A DNA stretch of 45,267 bases from CAZOHN01 sp964579325 (GTDB lineage Bacteria; Pseudomonadota; Alphaproteobacteria; Rhodobacterales; Rhodobacteraceae), in NCBI GenBank assembly GCA_964579325.1, contig CAZOHN010000006.1, positions 1 to 45,267 of the forward strand, written 5' to 3'. Each line of letters opens with the position of its first letter. Within the stretch, counting starts at the first letter, position 1. Below the pieces are notes generated by a model, which saw nothing but the letters and a program-made list of their open reading frames with translations, was not told the DNA's origin and searched no databases. Below, piece after piece: positions 8,376 through 17,273 of this stretch. Made by a program: the position numbers and the translations under genes.

Positions 8376-9104
8376 TCAGGTGATGGCCCCGTCGGTTACC
8401 GACTGGAAAGAACAATGCGGCGTGCCCGGAATCCTCTTGGCGGACAGGTCGTCGGCGCAACGGTAGGACGAGAACCACTGCCGCTCCTGCAGGTCCCGGC
8501 GGGCCCCGGGATAGGCACGACCGCGGGCCGCAGCGTCGAAGCCGGGCCTGGGGCCGGTCGTTTGCATTATGGTCAGCTGGCGGTCGTTTTCAGGCCGCGC
8601 CTCGCCTGGCGGTGTCGCGATCACGCCGGCTCCGGCGGGATGAACGGCCAGAACCAGACCCCGGTTGAATTTGGCGGTCCCGCGGACTGCGCCGATGTGG
8701 CGGTTCAAGCCCTTGATCTGCGTGGGCATGTCGAACCGGCCCTGTTCGGCCTGTTCTTCGGCCAGCCGTGCAAACGACCCGGCAACGCCCGCCATGTGCA
8801 TCCGGATCCTGGCGATCTGGTGTCGGGGGACTATCCGCATCCCGCAGTGCCCGTCGGCCGAGGGTGTCGGGAAGACGACCTCCTGCATCCTGTTGCCTTG
8901 GAATGGCTTGTGCCAGGCGACCGGTCCCTGCGCCTGCCGGCCTTCGGGCGGGCCGAGGGCAATGACTGCGAGCCCTGCTTCGAAGCCTTCGAGGTCCTTG
9001 ATTTCGCAGGGCGCAGACGCGGCGGGAGATGCGAGGAACAACCCGGATACGGGCGCTGCGGCAGAGGGCTTCGAGCATTTCCTGCGGGTGGGTGCGGGAT
9101 CCAT
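8376..9104 (-). CDS. Exported protein of unknown function
   Basis: 242 residues, no family recognised. Codon use (strong G/C at third positions) and a GGAG ribosome binding site 9 bp before the ATG support a real gene. The N-terminus has basic residues (R-R-K) followed by a short hydrophobic stretch ending A-A-S-A, consistent with a signal peptide cut near residue 31. The mature part starts with a cysteine (P-C-E-I) and has three more (in D-G-H-C-G-M, Y-R-C-A-D-D and P-H-C-S-F), so disulfides are possible. It is transcribed away from the CHAT gene (77 bp between starts) and towards the DUF900 hydrolase. Location within the protease island is the only hint of function. Confidence 0.65.
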   Translation of the reverse strand: MDPAPTRRKCSKPSAAAPVSGLFLASPAASAPCEIKDLEGFEAGLAVIALGPPEGRQAQGPVAWHKPFQGNRMQEVVFPTPSADGHCGMRIVPRHQIARIRMHMAGVAGSFARLAEEQAEQGRFDMPTQIKGLNRHIGAVRGTAKFNRGLVLAVHPAGAGVIATPPGEARPENDRQLTIMQTTGPRPGFDAAARGRAYPGARRDLQERQWFSSYRCADDLSAKRIPGTPHCSFQSVTDGAIT

Positions 9105-9181
9105 GGTGGCGTTGCTCCACTTGCCAGGAGCACGGCATTCTGTACCGGCGCAAACAGGTCCGTCGATCGGGAAGGTAGTGC

Positions 9182-12100
9182 ATGAGCAGGGTGTGGTTGA
9201 CAGCGGGCCTATGTGCGGCGCTCCTCGGCGCAGTGGGCGCTTCCAGCGCGATGGCCGATGCCGGTGCGTCCGGGAAATCACCCGATCTGGTGCAAGCTCT
9301 CTTGCTGCGCGAGGGCGGAGACTCGGTCGGCGCCACGCGTCATGCGGAAGCCGCGTTGGCGAAGGCGCAGGATGATGCCACCCGTTGGGAGGCCCTTCTG
9401 GCCCGAACCGAGATCGACATCGCAACCGGTGCGTTGGCGCGGGCCGAACCAACGGCGCGGAGCCTGCTGCTCAAGGGCGAGACGATCTTCGGAGCCCGCG
9501 CGCCGCGCCTTGCCGGGCCGCTGGTCGCGCTCGCGCAGGTCAGGGCGGCGCAGGGTGATGACGCGGCCGCGACGAGCCTGTTCCTGAGGGCGGCGCGTCT
9601 CGCCCGGGCAGGCTACACCTCGGCGCAGGGGCCGGACGGCGTGCCGCTCGGTGACCCGCAGGTTCTGGCCGATTTCTTCGCCACGCTCGCTGCCTTGGCT
9701 GAACACCTGCTGCAGACCGGGGAGGGACGAGCCGCCGCGCTCCTTGCGGCGGAACTGGCCTTGCAGGGCGGCGAGGCGCCCGCGGGACTGCCGCCGCGCT
9801 GGCAGGATGCCGTGGCGATCGGTGCCCTCGCGCATCTGCGGGCGGGGCGACCGGTGGAGGCGTTGACGCGCGCGGCACCTTTGTTCCGGCTCGGCCACGC
9901 TCCACAGACAGCACGCGCCCGGCGGCTTCTCGACGAACTCGTGGCAGAAGTCGATGCCGCGGCGGTGGCAGAGGGAGATCCTGTCGATGTGACGGATCGT
10001 TGGATTGCCGCGGCGCTGGATCGCGAAGCGGAGATCGCCGGTTCGGACACGTCACTCGTGACGGGCATGGGGCCGGTAATGGAGGCTCTTGCGGCGGGTG
10101 ACGCTGTCCAGGCGGATGCCGCAGCCCGGGTTGCCCTGGCCTCGGTCCGGACAGACGATCCGCTGGTTACAACAGCCTACCTGACCCTCCTTGGCACAAC
10201 CCTTCGGGCGGGTCGTGAGGATCTCGCCGAGGCCTGGGCTCTGCGCATCGCCGAGATGCCGCCCGCCTACCTTGCAAGTCTCGACGCCGATCCGCTGCCG
10301 CTGCTCGCAGGACTTGCCGCCGAGTTGCGTTCGGACGGTGCCCTCCCGGGCGCGATAGCGGTTGGCGAGGCCGTTGCTGTCCTGGCGCCGCTGAGGGCGG
10401 CGGCAGGAGAGGAGGACACGACCATTTCGGCGTTGACCCAGCTTGCCACCACCTACACCGATGCCGGGAAGTACCGGGAGGCGGGCGAGATGCTCGACCG
10501 TGCCCTGGTGCTCGTCGAGGACGAACGCGCGCGCGGGCCATTGCGTGACGGGCTTGCGGAAGCGGCGATCTCGGCCCGGGTGGGTCGGGCCTTGCTGCGG
10601 CAGGACCTGGGCGATCCGGATGCGGCCGTTGCCGACCTTGACGCCGCCCGCGACCTGTTGCTGACGACCGGGGAGGGCGGCAAGCCCGAGGCTTGGCTCT
10701 TTGTCGGTGCGGCACTGCGAGACGCCCACGCCGCCCGCGGCGACGCGCCTGCCGCCGAAGCAGCGCTGCGCGAAGTGACCGAGCGCGTGACCGAGTTGGC
10801 GGGCGACCCGTCCGCGCCGGCTGCAGAGGGATGGTTCGAGCTTGCACAGTTTCTGGTCGCTGACGGTCGGGTCGCGGAGGCGGCGGACCCGATCCGGAGA
10901 GCCGTGGCGGCAACCCGCGCCGCGTTGCCACCGGACGATCCCCTGAGCCTGCGTGTCGCCGTGCTCGAGGCGGCGGCAGGTGGTGGGGCGGGCGACCTCC
11001 TCGCTGTGGTCGGACGCGGTGGTGAAACGGCGGCGCTCGCGCTCGCCGAGGCGGCGGCTTCTGCTGCGTCAGCGGGGGATACGTCGGGCGCGGTGGCGTT
11101 CCTCGACAGCGGAATCGCGGCACTCGACGCCGCGGCACCGGCGCGTGCCTACTTCGAAGCGGGCAAGGGCGCGCTTCTGCTTCGCAGCGGCGACCCCGAG
11201 GGAGCATTGCCGGCCTTGCGGGAGGCGACCCGCGCGTTGACGCGGGCTGAACGGCGCGGAGAGCCGAATGCACGGCGGCACCTTCCCGCGCACGTGGCAG
11301 CCGCGCTCGCGCTTTCGGCGGCGACCGAGGGTGTTGCCTCGCTGAACGCTTTCACTGAGGCCTTCCAGGTCGCGCAGCGGGTGGACGATCTCTCGGCTGG
11401 CTCCGCGCTTGGCCGGGCGACGGCGCGGCTGCTGGGATCTGGCCCCCAGGCCGATGCCCTTGCACGCCAACTCGAAACCGCCGAGCGGGAACTCGAGGCT
11501 TCGCGCGAAGCATATCTTGCCAGGCTCTCCCTGAGCACGGACGTCACCGCACCACGGCAGGCCTTCACCGCTGCGCAGAGCCGCCTCGACGAAGTCCGCG
11601 AAGCGGTCAGGGCAACATTCCCGGACTATGCGGGACTGGCCGATCCGCGTCCGCACGATCTGCTGTCGACGGCGCGGTTGCTCGGACCGGACGAAGTGCT
11701 CCTGCTTTACGCCACGGCGAATGATGATGGCCCGGACGAGCCCTCCGGGCACGTCTTCGCGATCACGTCTGAAGGCTACCTAGCGGCCCCGCTTCCGCCG
11801 CGAGGCGAGTTGCGGCGCATCGCACGGTCCTTGCGGTGCGCGGCGGCCCTGACCGACCGGCGCTGCGGCCTTGGTGGCGGGGTGACCCGTGGCGCTTTCT
11901 CACTGGCGACCGATGGCGACACGGCTTCGGGCGAGTTCGATTTCGCGCTTGCCCGGGACGCCTGGGACGCGCTCTTCGCGCCGATCGAGGCCGCGCTCGA
12001 GGGCAAGACCTCGCTCATCGTCGTGCCGGACCGAACGCTTTCCTCGATGCCCTTTCACCTTGCGCTCTCCGAACCGGCGGACGCCGGAACGACACTGCGT

Positions 12101-12991
12101 TCGGCGCCTTGGCTCCTGCGCCGGATGGCCGTCACCGTCGTTCCTTCAGTGGCCAGCCTCGCCGCGCTGCGCAACCGGGACGCGCGACCGAGTGCGGCCG
12201 ATCTTGCGTTCCTCGGTGTCGGTGATCCGCTGATCGGCACCCAGTCCGCAGGACCACTGCCCTATGACTGCGGCGGCGCGGGCGAGGAAATGCTTCTGGC
12301 GGAAGCGCTCGTCCCGCCTGCCGGTCCGATCCTGCGGGATGCCGGAACGGCAGACCCGGTCGCCCTTGCTGCCTTGCCGGCGCTACCTGACACGCGCTGC
12401 GAACTCCAGCACAATGCGGCGCTTTTCGGTGACACGAGCAAGATCCTGATCCAGGGCGCGGCGACCGAGGCGTCGATCAAGGCGATGAGCGCACGTGGCG
12501 ACCTTGCGCGGTTCCGCATCCTCTCCTTTGCCACCCATGGCCTGATTGCCGGTGAAGTCGGGGCATCGAACGCCGGCCTCGTGCTGACACCGCCCGCCCG
12601 TCCGGAGCCAGGAGACGACGGGCTTCTCACCACCTCCGAGATCGCGGAGCTGAGAATCGACGCGGATTTCGTCATCCTTTCGGCCTGCAACACCGCCTCG
12701 GGATCGTCCGACAGCAGCGAGGGTCTCGCGGGGCTTGCCAGCGCGTTCTTTCTCGCAGGTGCGCGCGGCCTCCTCGTTTCGCACTGGCCTGTCTATTCCG
12801 ACGCGGCGACCGAGCTTACGACCGGCATGGTCACCGCACTTGCCGGCCCCGACCGCCCCGGACGCGCCGAGGCCTTGCGCTCGTCGGTGCTGTCCATCCT
12901 CGACGATCCCGCGTCCTCGCCTCGTCAACTGCACCCGGCGTACTGGGCGCCCTTCATGGTCGTTGGCGACGGACGTCCCGGTCAGGGGTGA
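9182..12991 (+). CDS. Exported TPR-CHAT protease-like protein
   Basis: 1269 residues. A signal peptide (about 1-25, S-A-M-A-D) precedes a long alanine-rich helical region (about 30-800) with the periodicity of tetratricopeptide repeats. A CHAT domain, a caspase-related cysteine peptidase fold, fills about 880-1265. Both catalytic residues are present: His1119 in S-F-A-T-H-G and Cys1169 in L-S-A-C-N-T-A. They are followed by the family's E-G-L-A-G-L-A-S-A-F-F-L-A-G-A-R and the C-terminal H-P-A-Y-W-A-P-F motif. GGGAAGG lies upstream of the ATG. Known TPR-CHAT proteases such as the Craspase peptidase act in the cytoplasm, so a signal peptide is unusual. The 3' end overlaps the convergent membrane protein gene by 10 bp. 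Confidence 0.93.
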   Translation: MSRVWLTAGLCAALLGAVGASSAMADAGASGKSPDLVQALLLREGGDSVGATRHAEAALAKAQDDATRWEALLARTEIDIATGALARAEPTARSLLLKGETIFGARAPRLAGPLVALAQVRAAQGDDAAATSLFLRAARLARAGYTSAQGPDGVPLGDPQVLADFFATLAALAEHLLQTGEGRAAALLAAELALQGGEAPAGLPPRWQDAVAIGALAHLRAGRPVEALTRAAPLFRLGHAPQTARARRLLDELVAEVDAAAVAEGDPVDVTDRWIAAALDREAEIAGSDTSLVTGMGPVMEALAAGDAVQADAAARVALASVRTDDPLVTTAYLTLLGTTLRAGREDLAEAWALRIAEMPPAYLASLDADPLPLLAGLAAELRSDGALPGAIAVGEAVAVLAPLRAAAGEEDTTISALTQLATTYTDAGKYREAGEMLDRALVLVEDERARGPLRDGLAEAAISARVGRALLRQDLGDPDAAVADLDAARDLLLTTGEGGKPEAWLFVGAALRDAHAARGDAPAAEAALREVTERVTELAGDPSAPAAEGWFELAQFLVADGRVAEAADPIRRAVAATRAALPPDDPLSLRVAVLEAAAGGGAGDLLAVVGRGGETAALALAEAAASAASAGDTSGAVAFLDSGIAALDAAAPARAYFEAGKGALLLRSGDPEGALPALREATRALTRAERRGEPNARRHLPAHVAAALALSAATEGVASLNAFTEAFQVAQRVDDLSAGSALGRATARLLGSGPQADALARQLETAERELEASREAYLARLSLSTDVTAPRQAFTAAQSRLDEVREAVRATFPDYAGLADPRPHDLLSTARLLGPDEVLLLYATANDDGPDEPSGHVFAITSEGYLAAPLPPRGELRRIARSLRCAAALTDRRCGLGGGVTRGAFSLATDGDTASGEFDFALARDAWDALFAPIEAALEGKTSLIVVPDRTLSSMPFHLALSEPADAGTTLRSAPWLLRRMAVTVVPSVASLAALRNRDARPSAADLAFLGVGDPLIGTQSAGPLPYDCGGAGEEMLLAEALVPPAGPILRDAGTADPVALAALPALPDTRCELQHNAALFGDTSKILIQGAATEASIKAMSARGDLARFRILSFATHGLIAGEVGASNAGLVLTPPARPEPGDDGLLTTSEIAELRIDADFVILSACNTASGSSDSSEGLAGLASAFFLAGARGLLVSHWPVYSDAATELTTGMVTALAGPDRPGRAEALRSSVLSILDDPASSPRQLHPAYWAPFMVVGDGRPGQG

Positions 12992-13470
12992 AGGGGGGCT
13001 CGGCCAAGAAGGAGCGAGCCGATCAGGAGGTAACCGATCACCACCCATACTGCTATCAGCAAGCTGCACTGGATCGGTGCCTCGCGCCGATAGCGCCGGG
13101 CGGTCAGCCAATGAAGGCTGTGTCCGCCGCGCTCGGGTTCGGGCAGGAGGAGCAGGTCGCTGGTTACATCGCGCAGGCCGGCATACGCCTCCGTCAGGCC
13201 GCGCAGCAGCATGATGACGTTGTAGGTGTAGAAGATGTAGACCATCACGCGGGCGGTGAGGAACGGATCGGACTGGTTGGCGAAGAAGATCATCACGGCG
13301 ATCAGCGCACCATGCAGGTTGACCGCGCGTTGCCATTCCCCGTCGGTTCGTCCCCTGAGCTGCATCGCCAGCGCGACAAGCTCATTTGCCTTCAGGTGAG
13401 AGACGAGCACCGGCTCGCTGGGGTCGGTTTCCGAAGGCGCGGCTGCGGGTTGGGTCGCGGAACTGGTCAA
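12982..13470 (-). CDS. Membrane protein with three predicted helices
   Basis: 162 residues, no family recognised. Hydrophobic segments lie at about 51-66 (A-L-I-A-V-M-I-F-F-A), 73-92 (V-Y-I-F-Y-T-Y-N-V-I-M-L-L) and 136-156 (L-L-I-A-V-W-V-V-I-G-Y-L-L-I-G). The first 30 residues are polar. The start is TTG at 13470, because an in-frame stop lies 34 bp upstream and the first ATG would remove 35 residues. It follows the GYF_2-like gene by 16 bp and is probably cotranscribed. It may anchor or sense for the exported proteins of the island (inference). Confidence 0.78.
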   Translation of the reverse strand: MTSSATQPAAAPSETDPSEPVLVSHLKANELVALAMQLRGRTDGEWQRAVNLHGALIAVMIFFANQSDPFLTARVMVYIFYTYNVIMLLRGLTEAYAGLRDVTSDLLLLPEPERGGHSLHWLTARRYRREAPIQCSLLIAVWVVIGYLLIGSLLLGRAPLHP

Positions 13471-13486
13471 GGAGGGCCCCGTGGTG

Positions 13487-14176
13487 TCACATGCGCCGGA
13501 AGATCATTCCGGCGGAGCCCGGCACGTCGATAGCCAGGGTGTTGCGGTCAATGATCCGCGCCGCAAGCTCGTCATGCGGGTCGAGATAGCTCACGTCGGG
13601 CAGGCGCAGCGTGATCTCCGAGGCACCGCGCGTGGTTGCCGTCCACCGCTCGTTTGAAGTCCGGGTGAACCAGAAGCCTTCCTTGCCGGTGGCCAGGTCC
13701 CTGACGCCACGGGACGGGAAGAACTGGCCTTCGTCCATCAGCAGCAGGAGCCAGATCGTCTCCTCTCCCGGTGCCTCCGAGGTCGGGTCCGAGACCCAGC
13801 AGCCCGTCAGCATGTTGGTGAGGCCGCTGCCCAGATCGTCGGGACCGAGCGCCGGTTCTCCCGGGAACGGGTCGAACTGCTTCGAGTGCGCTGTCCACTG
13901 CCAGCCCGTCGCCTCTTCGGCATCGTGGAAGTAGAGCTCCCTCGGAAGACGCCCCAAGGCCATCTCGCGCTTGATCTGCAGGATCGTCCAGGGGCCGAGG
14001 TTCTGGCCTTCGTGGCTCACCCAATAGAGCCCCGGCGAGAGGGGTTCACGATAGTCGGAGGCGGCGATGGCCATGCGGCGCGTGTACTCCACGGCGCAGG
14101 CAACCGAAACCTCCTCGGCTTGCGCCGCCGCGCCGAGGAATGCGGGAACAGCCAGAAAGAGCAAGGTACGCAACAT
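13487..14176 (-). CDS. Exported protein with GYF_2-like and lipocalin-like segments
   Basis: 229 residues. A signal peptide ends A-Q-A-E (about residue 20). Residues about 50-95 resemble a GYF_2 (DUF4339) domain: Y-W-V-S-H-E-G-Q-N-L-G-P-W, then L-G-R-L-P-R-E-L and W-Q-W-T. GYF_2 modules bind peptides or proteins and are often attached to envelope proteins. The C-terminal part begins M-L-T-G-C-W-V-S-D and continues as beta-rich sequence with lipocalin-like character. It is the first gene of a two-gene operon with the membrane protein and closes the protease island. A proline-binding role towards the polyproline protein at 1949-2890 is attractive because GYF domains bind proline-rich ligands, but this is speculation. 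Confidence 0.75.
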   Translation of the reverse strand: MLRTLLFLAVPAFLGAAAQAEEVSVACAVEYTRRMAIAASDYREPLSPGLYWVSHEGQNLGPWTILQIKREMALGRLPRELYFHDAEEATGWQWTAHSKQFDPFPGEPALGPDDLGSGLTNMLTGCWVSDPTSEAPGEETIWLLLLMDEGQFFPSRGVRDLATGKEGFWFTRTSNERWTATTRGASEITLRLPDVSYLDPHDELAARIIDRNTLAIDVPGSAGMIFRRM

Positions 14177-14421
14177 GCGACTCCCTAGTTTCGCGTCGCG
14201 AGACTACACCGAGTCCGCGCTGTTCCAAACAGATGCTGCCGGTCGCAGGCCCTGAAGGGGCTCGGGGCTGCTGTCGCAGAACGGGCCTCCGAAGCGCTGG
14301 CTGCGCCCGATGGCGTACCGCGGGACATGACCGGTTGCCCAGCGCAGGAGCCGCGGCCCCTTTCCGTAGAGTCGCGGCGAGCAGGGGGGGCGACGAGACA
14401 AAGTTCTCTCCGGCCGCAGGG

Positions 14422-14781
14422 CTACTCGGTGGGAAACTCGGGGCCTTCGATATGCACCGCGAGGAGGCAGCCGTTCGGCGTATAGGAATGATGCTCCGTC
14501 CCGTCGCGGTAGAACACCAGGTCGCCGGGCTTGAGGACCGTGCCATCGCTTTCGATGAGCTCGCCTTCGAGGATCAGGAACTGCTCGTGGCCGTTGTGGC
14601 GGTGGGCGCGTGTCTTCATCCCGGCGGGCATCCGGTAGACATGGAAGCCTTCCCCGAGCGGTTTGTCCTGGTCGAGTTGCAGCACGGCGTCACCCAGCGC
14701 GACACCATCGGGATAGACGAAATGCTCGAAGCTGCCTTCGTGGATGTTGGCGATGCGGCGGTCGGAGGGGGAGAAGGTCAT
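14422..14781 (-). CDS. Small single-domain cupin protein
   Basis: 119 residues, one cupin barrel. The metal-binding motif is visible as R-A-H-R-H-N-G-H-E-Q-F (about 60-70), with a second motif around G-D-L-V-F-Y-R-D-G-T-E-H-H (about 86-98). GAAAGGA lies a few bases before the ATG. It is the last gene of the nine-gene operon, 15 bp after the amidohydrolase. Small cupins in catabolic operons may be lyases, isomerases, dioxygenases or effector-binding proteins, and nothing here chooses between them. Confidence 0.85.
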   Translation of the reverse strand: MTFSPSDRRIANIHEGSFEHFVYPDGVALGDAVLQLDQDKPLGEGFHVYRMPAGMKTRAHRHNGHEQFLILEGELIESDGTVLKPGDLVFYRDGTEHHSYTPNGCLLAVHIEGPEFPTE

Positions 14782-14796
14782 TTCGGGTCCTTTCGG

Positions 14797-16419
14797 TCAG
14801 AAGGATGGGTCACGGTGAACCTCGGCGCCCCGGAACAGGGTCAGGAGCACGCGGGTTTCGGCGATGGAATAGGGGTCGACGGCAAAGATGTCCCGGTCGA
14901 GCACGATCAGATCGGCAGAATAGCCGGGCTTGAGGACCCCGGTGACGCCGGACCGCCAGCAAGCGGCGGCTGCATGCGTGGTGTAGCCGCGCACGGCTTC
15001 GTCCAGGGTGATCCGCTCTTCGGGAAAGAAGGCCGCGGCTCGGCCTCTGGAGCGCGGCGGCTCGCGGGTGATGGCGGTACCGATGATCTCGAACGGGTTG
15101 AGGGTTGTCACCGGCCAGTCGGAGCTGAGGCAATAGGGCGCGCCGGCGTCGAGGATCGAGCGCAGCGGGTAGGTCCAGCGCGCGCGGTCGGGCCCGATCA
15201 TCGCCATCGTGTCGTCGGGGATGATCGGGTCGGTGCAAGCCCAGAGCGGCTGAAAGTTCGCCATCACGCCGAGATCGCGGAAGCGCGCCCGGTCTTCGGG
15301 GTGGACCAACTGGCAATGGGCAATCTGGTGGAGCGCGGGCCAGCCACCGTTCGCCCGCCGCGCCGCCTCCAGAGCGTCAAGGGTTGCGTGCACCGCAAGG
15401 TCGCCGATGCAGTGGACGTGGATCTGGAACCGTGCCGCATCGAGCGCGGTGAAGAGCGCGCGCGCGTGGTCGGGCGCGAACATCAGCGGCGCTGTGCCGC
15501 CCTGCGTGTCGGCAAAAGGGGCGATCGTGGCCGCCGTGCGGTTCTCGAAGCCGCCATCCATGAACACCTTGGCCGAATGGAGGTGGAAGAGGTCTGACTG
15601 GTGCAACGCCCGCCATTGGCAGAGCCGGGCGAGGGCATCGTCGATGGGTTCCTCCGCCGTTACGTGCATCGTGCCGGCAACCCTCAGGGTCAGGGCGCCA
15701 TTTGCTTCGGCCCGTGCGTAGATCAGGCGGTGGCGTTCCTTGACGGCGGCATCGAGGATGCCCGTGATGCCGTGCCGGTTGGCCTCGGCCTGCCCCGCCA
15801 TCAATCCTGCAAAGCTTGTCTCCTCGGTCGTTCCGGGAAGGCGTTCGCGCACCCAATAGATCGCATCCTCGTGCAGCATGCCGGTCGCACGGCCCGCGGT
15901 GTCCCGGACGATGTGACCGTTCAGTGGGTCGGGCGTGCTGTCGGTGATCCCCGCCATTGCCATGGCGGTTGAGTTGATACAGGCGTTGTGGAAATTGCCG
16001 TCATAGACGAGGCACGGACGGTCTGGCACGACCGCGTCCAGCACGTTGCACGTCAGGTTGTGATCGCCGAAGAAGCCACATTGCCAACCTGCGCCCCAGA
16101 CCATCGGACCGGCCCAGCGGGCGGCATGTGCCGCAAGTGCGGTCTGGATTTCGGCGAGGGTCTTGCATTCATAAAGTGACGCCGTCTCGATGAGGTCGGT
16201 GCCGCCGTCGAGAAGGTGGATATGGGCGTCCTGGAAGCCGGGCAGGATCAGTCGCCCGCCGGCGTCGATCCGATCCGCCCCCGGACCTGCAAGGGCGGCC
16301 ATCGCGGCGGCATCGCCGAGCGCGAGCGCCCTTCCACTTTCGATGACGAGGGCTTCGGCGTGGGGGCGCGCGGCATCCATCGTGCGGATGCGTGCGTTCG
16401 TGACAAGCAGGCGGGTCAT
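14797..16419 (-). CDS. YtcJ-like metal-dependent amidohydrolase
   Basis: 540 residues, standard for the YtcJ/amidohydrolase-3 group. The first metal motif is D-A-H-I-H (His66, His68) after the G-G-R-L-I-L-P-G-F beta-sandwich strand. Later motifs include H-V-H-C-I-G-D, A-H-C-Q-L-V, L-S-S-D-W-P-V-T with the likely metal aspartate, and the C-terminal G-S/Y-S-A-D-L-I-V-L-D. The family hydrolyses amides, formamides or cyclic C-N bonds. The ATG overlaps the stop of the DMSP-lyase-like gene as ATGA. In this operon it could open a ring or release an amide from the imported compound (inference). Confidence 0.9.
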   Translation of the reverse strand: MTRLLVTNARIRTMDAARPHAEALVIESGRALALGDAAAMAALAGPGADRIDAGGRLILPGFQDAHIHLLDGGTDLIETASLYECKTLAEIQTALAAHAARWAGPMVWGAGWQCGFFGDHNLTCNVLDAVVPDRPCLVYDGNFHNACINSTAMAMAGITDSTPDPLNGHIVRDTAGRATGMLHEDAIYWVRERLPGTTEETSFAGLMAGQAEANRHGITGILDAAVKERHRLIYARAEANGALTLRVAGTMHVTAEEPIDDALARLCQWRALHQSDLFHLHSAKVFMDGGFENRTAATIAPFADTQGGTAPLMFAPDHARALFTALDAARFQIHVHCIGDLAVHATLDALEAARRANGGWPALHQIAHCQLVHPEDRARFRDLGVMANFQPLWACTDPIIPDDTMAMIGPDRARWTYPLRSILDAGAPYCLSSDWPVTTLNPFEIIGTAITREPPRSRGRAAAFFPEERITLDEAVRGYTTHAAAACWRSGVTGVLKPGYSADLIVLDRDIFAVDPYSIAETRVLLTLFRGAEVHRDPSF

Positions 16420-17273
16420 TGCGCCGATGCCTCGAGGGCAGCCCAGTCGTCCGCGTGAATAACGCGTGCCGGTTCGTTGATGTCCCGCGTCCAGACATAG
16501 AACGCGAGGAACGGGACGCGTCCCGTTCGGGTCAGGTGCGGGCGGAAAGGCGGGTTCCAGACGGGCTCGTGCGCCGGTTTCGACACCAGCGGAGAGCCGG
16601 GGCCGAACCTCCAGTCATGCGGGCCTGTCAGCGGGGCATAGAGTTCGGGCGCGGCGTGGTTGTGGTCGCGATAGACGAGGTGGGGCGCCATGACGAACAG
16701 GCCGAGCTCGACGCCCGACGCGGCGAAGGTCGCGCCTTCTCCAACCAGCCGCGCGAACGCGTGGCCCTTCGGGAAGGCCTCGCCGATCTCGTCGCGGGGA
16801 TAGAGGTCATAGGTGATCCAGTCGAGGTGAGGGGCGGCGGCCGCGATGGCGCCCGCAAGTGACGGATGGGTGGATGCAAGGTCGTCGATCGCAGGGGCCA
16901 GCCAGCGGTCGGCTACCGGGTTGGACCTCGGCGCGGGCAGTTTGGGCGGCCCCTTTCGCCCGGCAAGGCCCATCCTGACGTCCTCTGCCCCGGGGTGGAC
17001 GAGGAGGCCGCGCAGATACTCCTCGGACGCCTCCACAAGTGCTGAGAGGACATCGGCAGGGCTGTCGATAGGTAACGGCACAGGCGGCAGCCCCCGCTCG
17101 GCGAGCAAGGCCGCAGGGTCGCGCGCGTCATGGGCCGAGGCTTCACGGTAGGCCTCGAGCTGTGCCTCACTGATCCGACCGGCCCGGAAGAAGGCCATTG
17201 CCGCGCCATAGCGGACCCGGCCCGAACCGGGCACACCGAGAGGGGCATGAAGAAGCCGCAGGTCGTCAATCAT
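16416..17273 (-). CDS. DMSP-lyase-family cupin protein
   Basis: 285 residues. The C-terminal cupin (about 150-275) carries Y-R-D-H-N-H-A-A-P-E-L-Y-A-P-L-T-G, an H-x-H-x3-E-x-Y set (His204, His206, Glu210, Tyr212), and a second motif with W-N-P-P-F-R-P-H (His246), followed by P-F-L-A-F-Y-V-W-T-R-D-I. This matches the DMSP-lyase family (DddQ/DddW/DddL type), which cleaves dimethylsulfoniopropionate or related compounds. The N-terminal 150 residues are longer than in DddQ, so the substrate may differ. I place the start at ATG 17273, overlapping the permease stop by 8 bp. A TTG at 17288 has better spacing to GGAGG and is a fair alternative. The operon context points to a betaine-like substrate, but DMSP cleavage is not shown. 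Confidence 0.85.
   Translation of the reverse strand: MIDDLRLLHAPLGVPGSGRVRYGAAMAFFRAGRISEAQLEAYREASAHDARDPAALLAERGLPPVPLPIDSPADVLSALVEASEEYLRGLLVHPGAEDVRMGLAGRKGPPKLPAPRSNPVADRWLAPAIDDLASTHPSLAGAIAAAAPHLDWITYDLYPRDEIGEAFPKGHAFARLVGEGATFAASGVELGLFVMAPHLVYRDHNHAAPELYAPLTGPHDWRFGPGSPLVSKPAHEPVWNPPFRPHLTRTGRVPFLAFYVWTRDINEPARVIHADDWAALEASAQ

Noticed and set aside
8163..9185. Plus-strand open frame of 340 codons between the hydrolase and CHAT genes
   Set aside because: The minus-strand frame at 8376-9104 has a better ribosome binding site, signal peptide and codon pattern. The plus frame lacks all three.
14140..15597. Plus-strand open frame of 485 codons
   Set aside because: It is antisense to the cupin and amidohydrolase genes, which have clear catalytic motifs. 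Its own translation has no recognisable fold.
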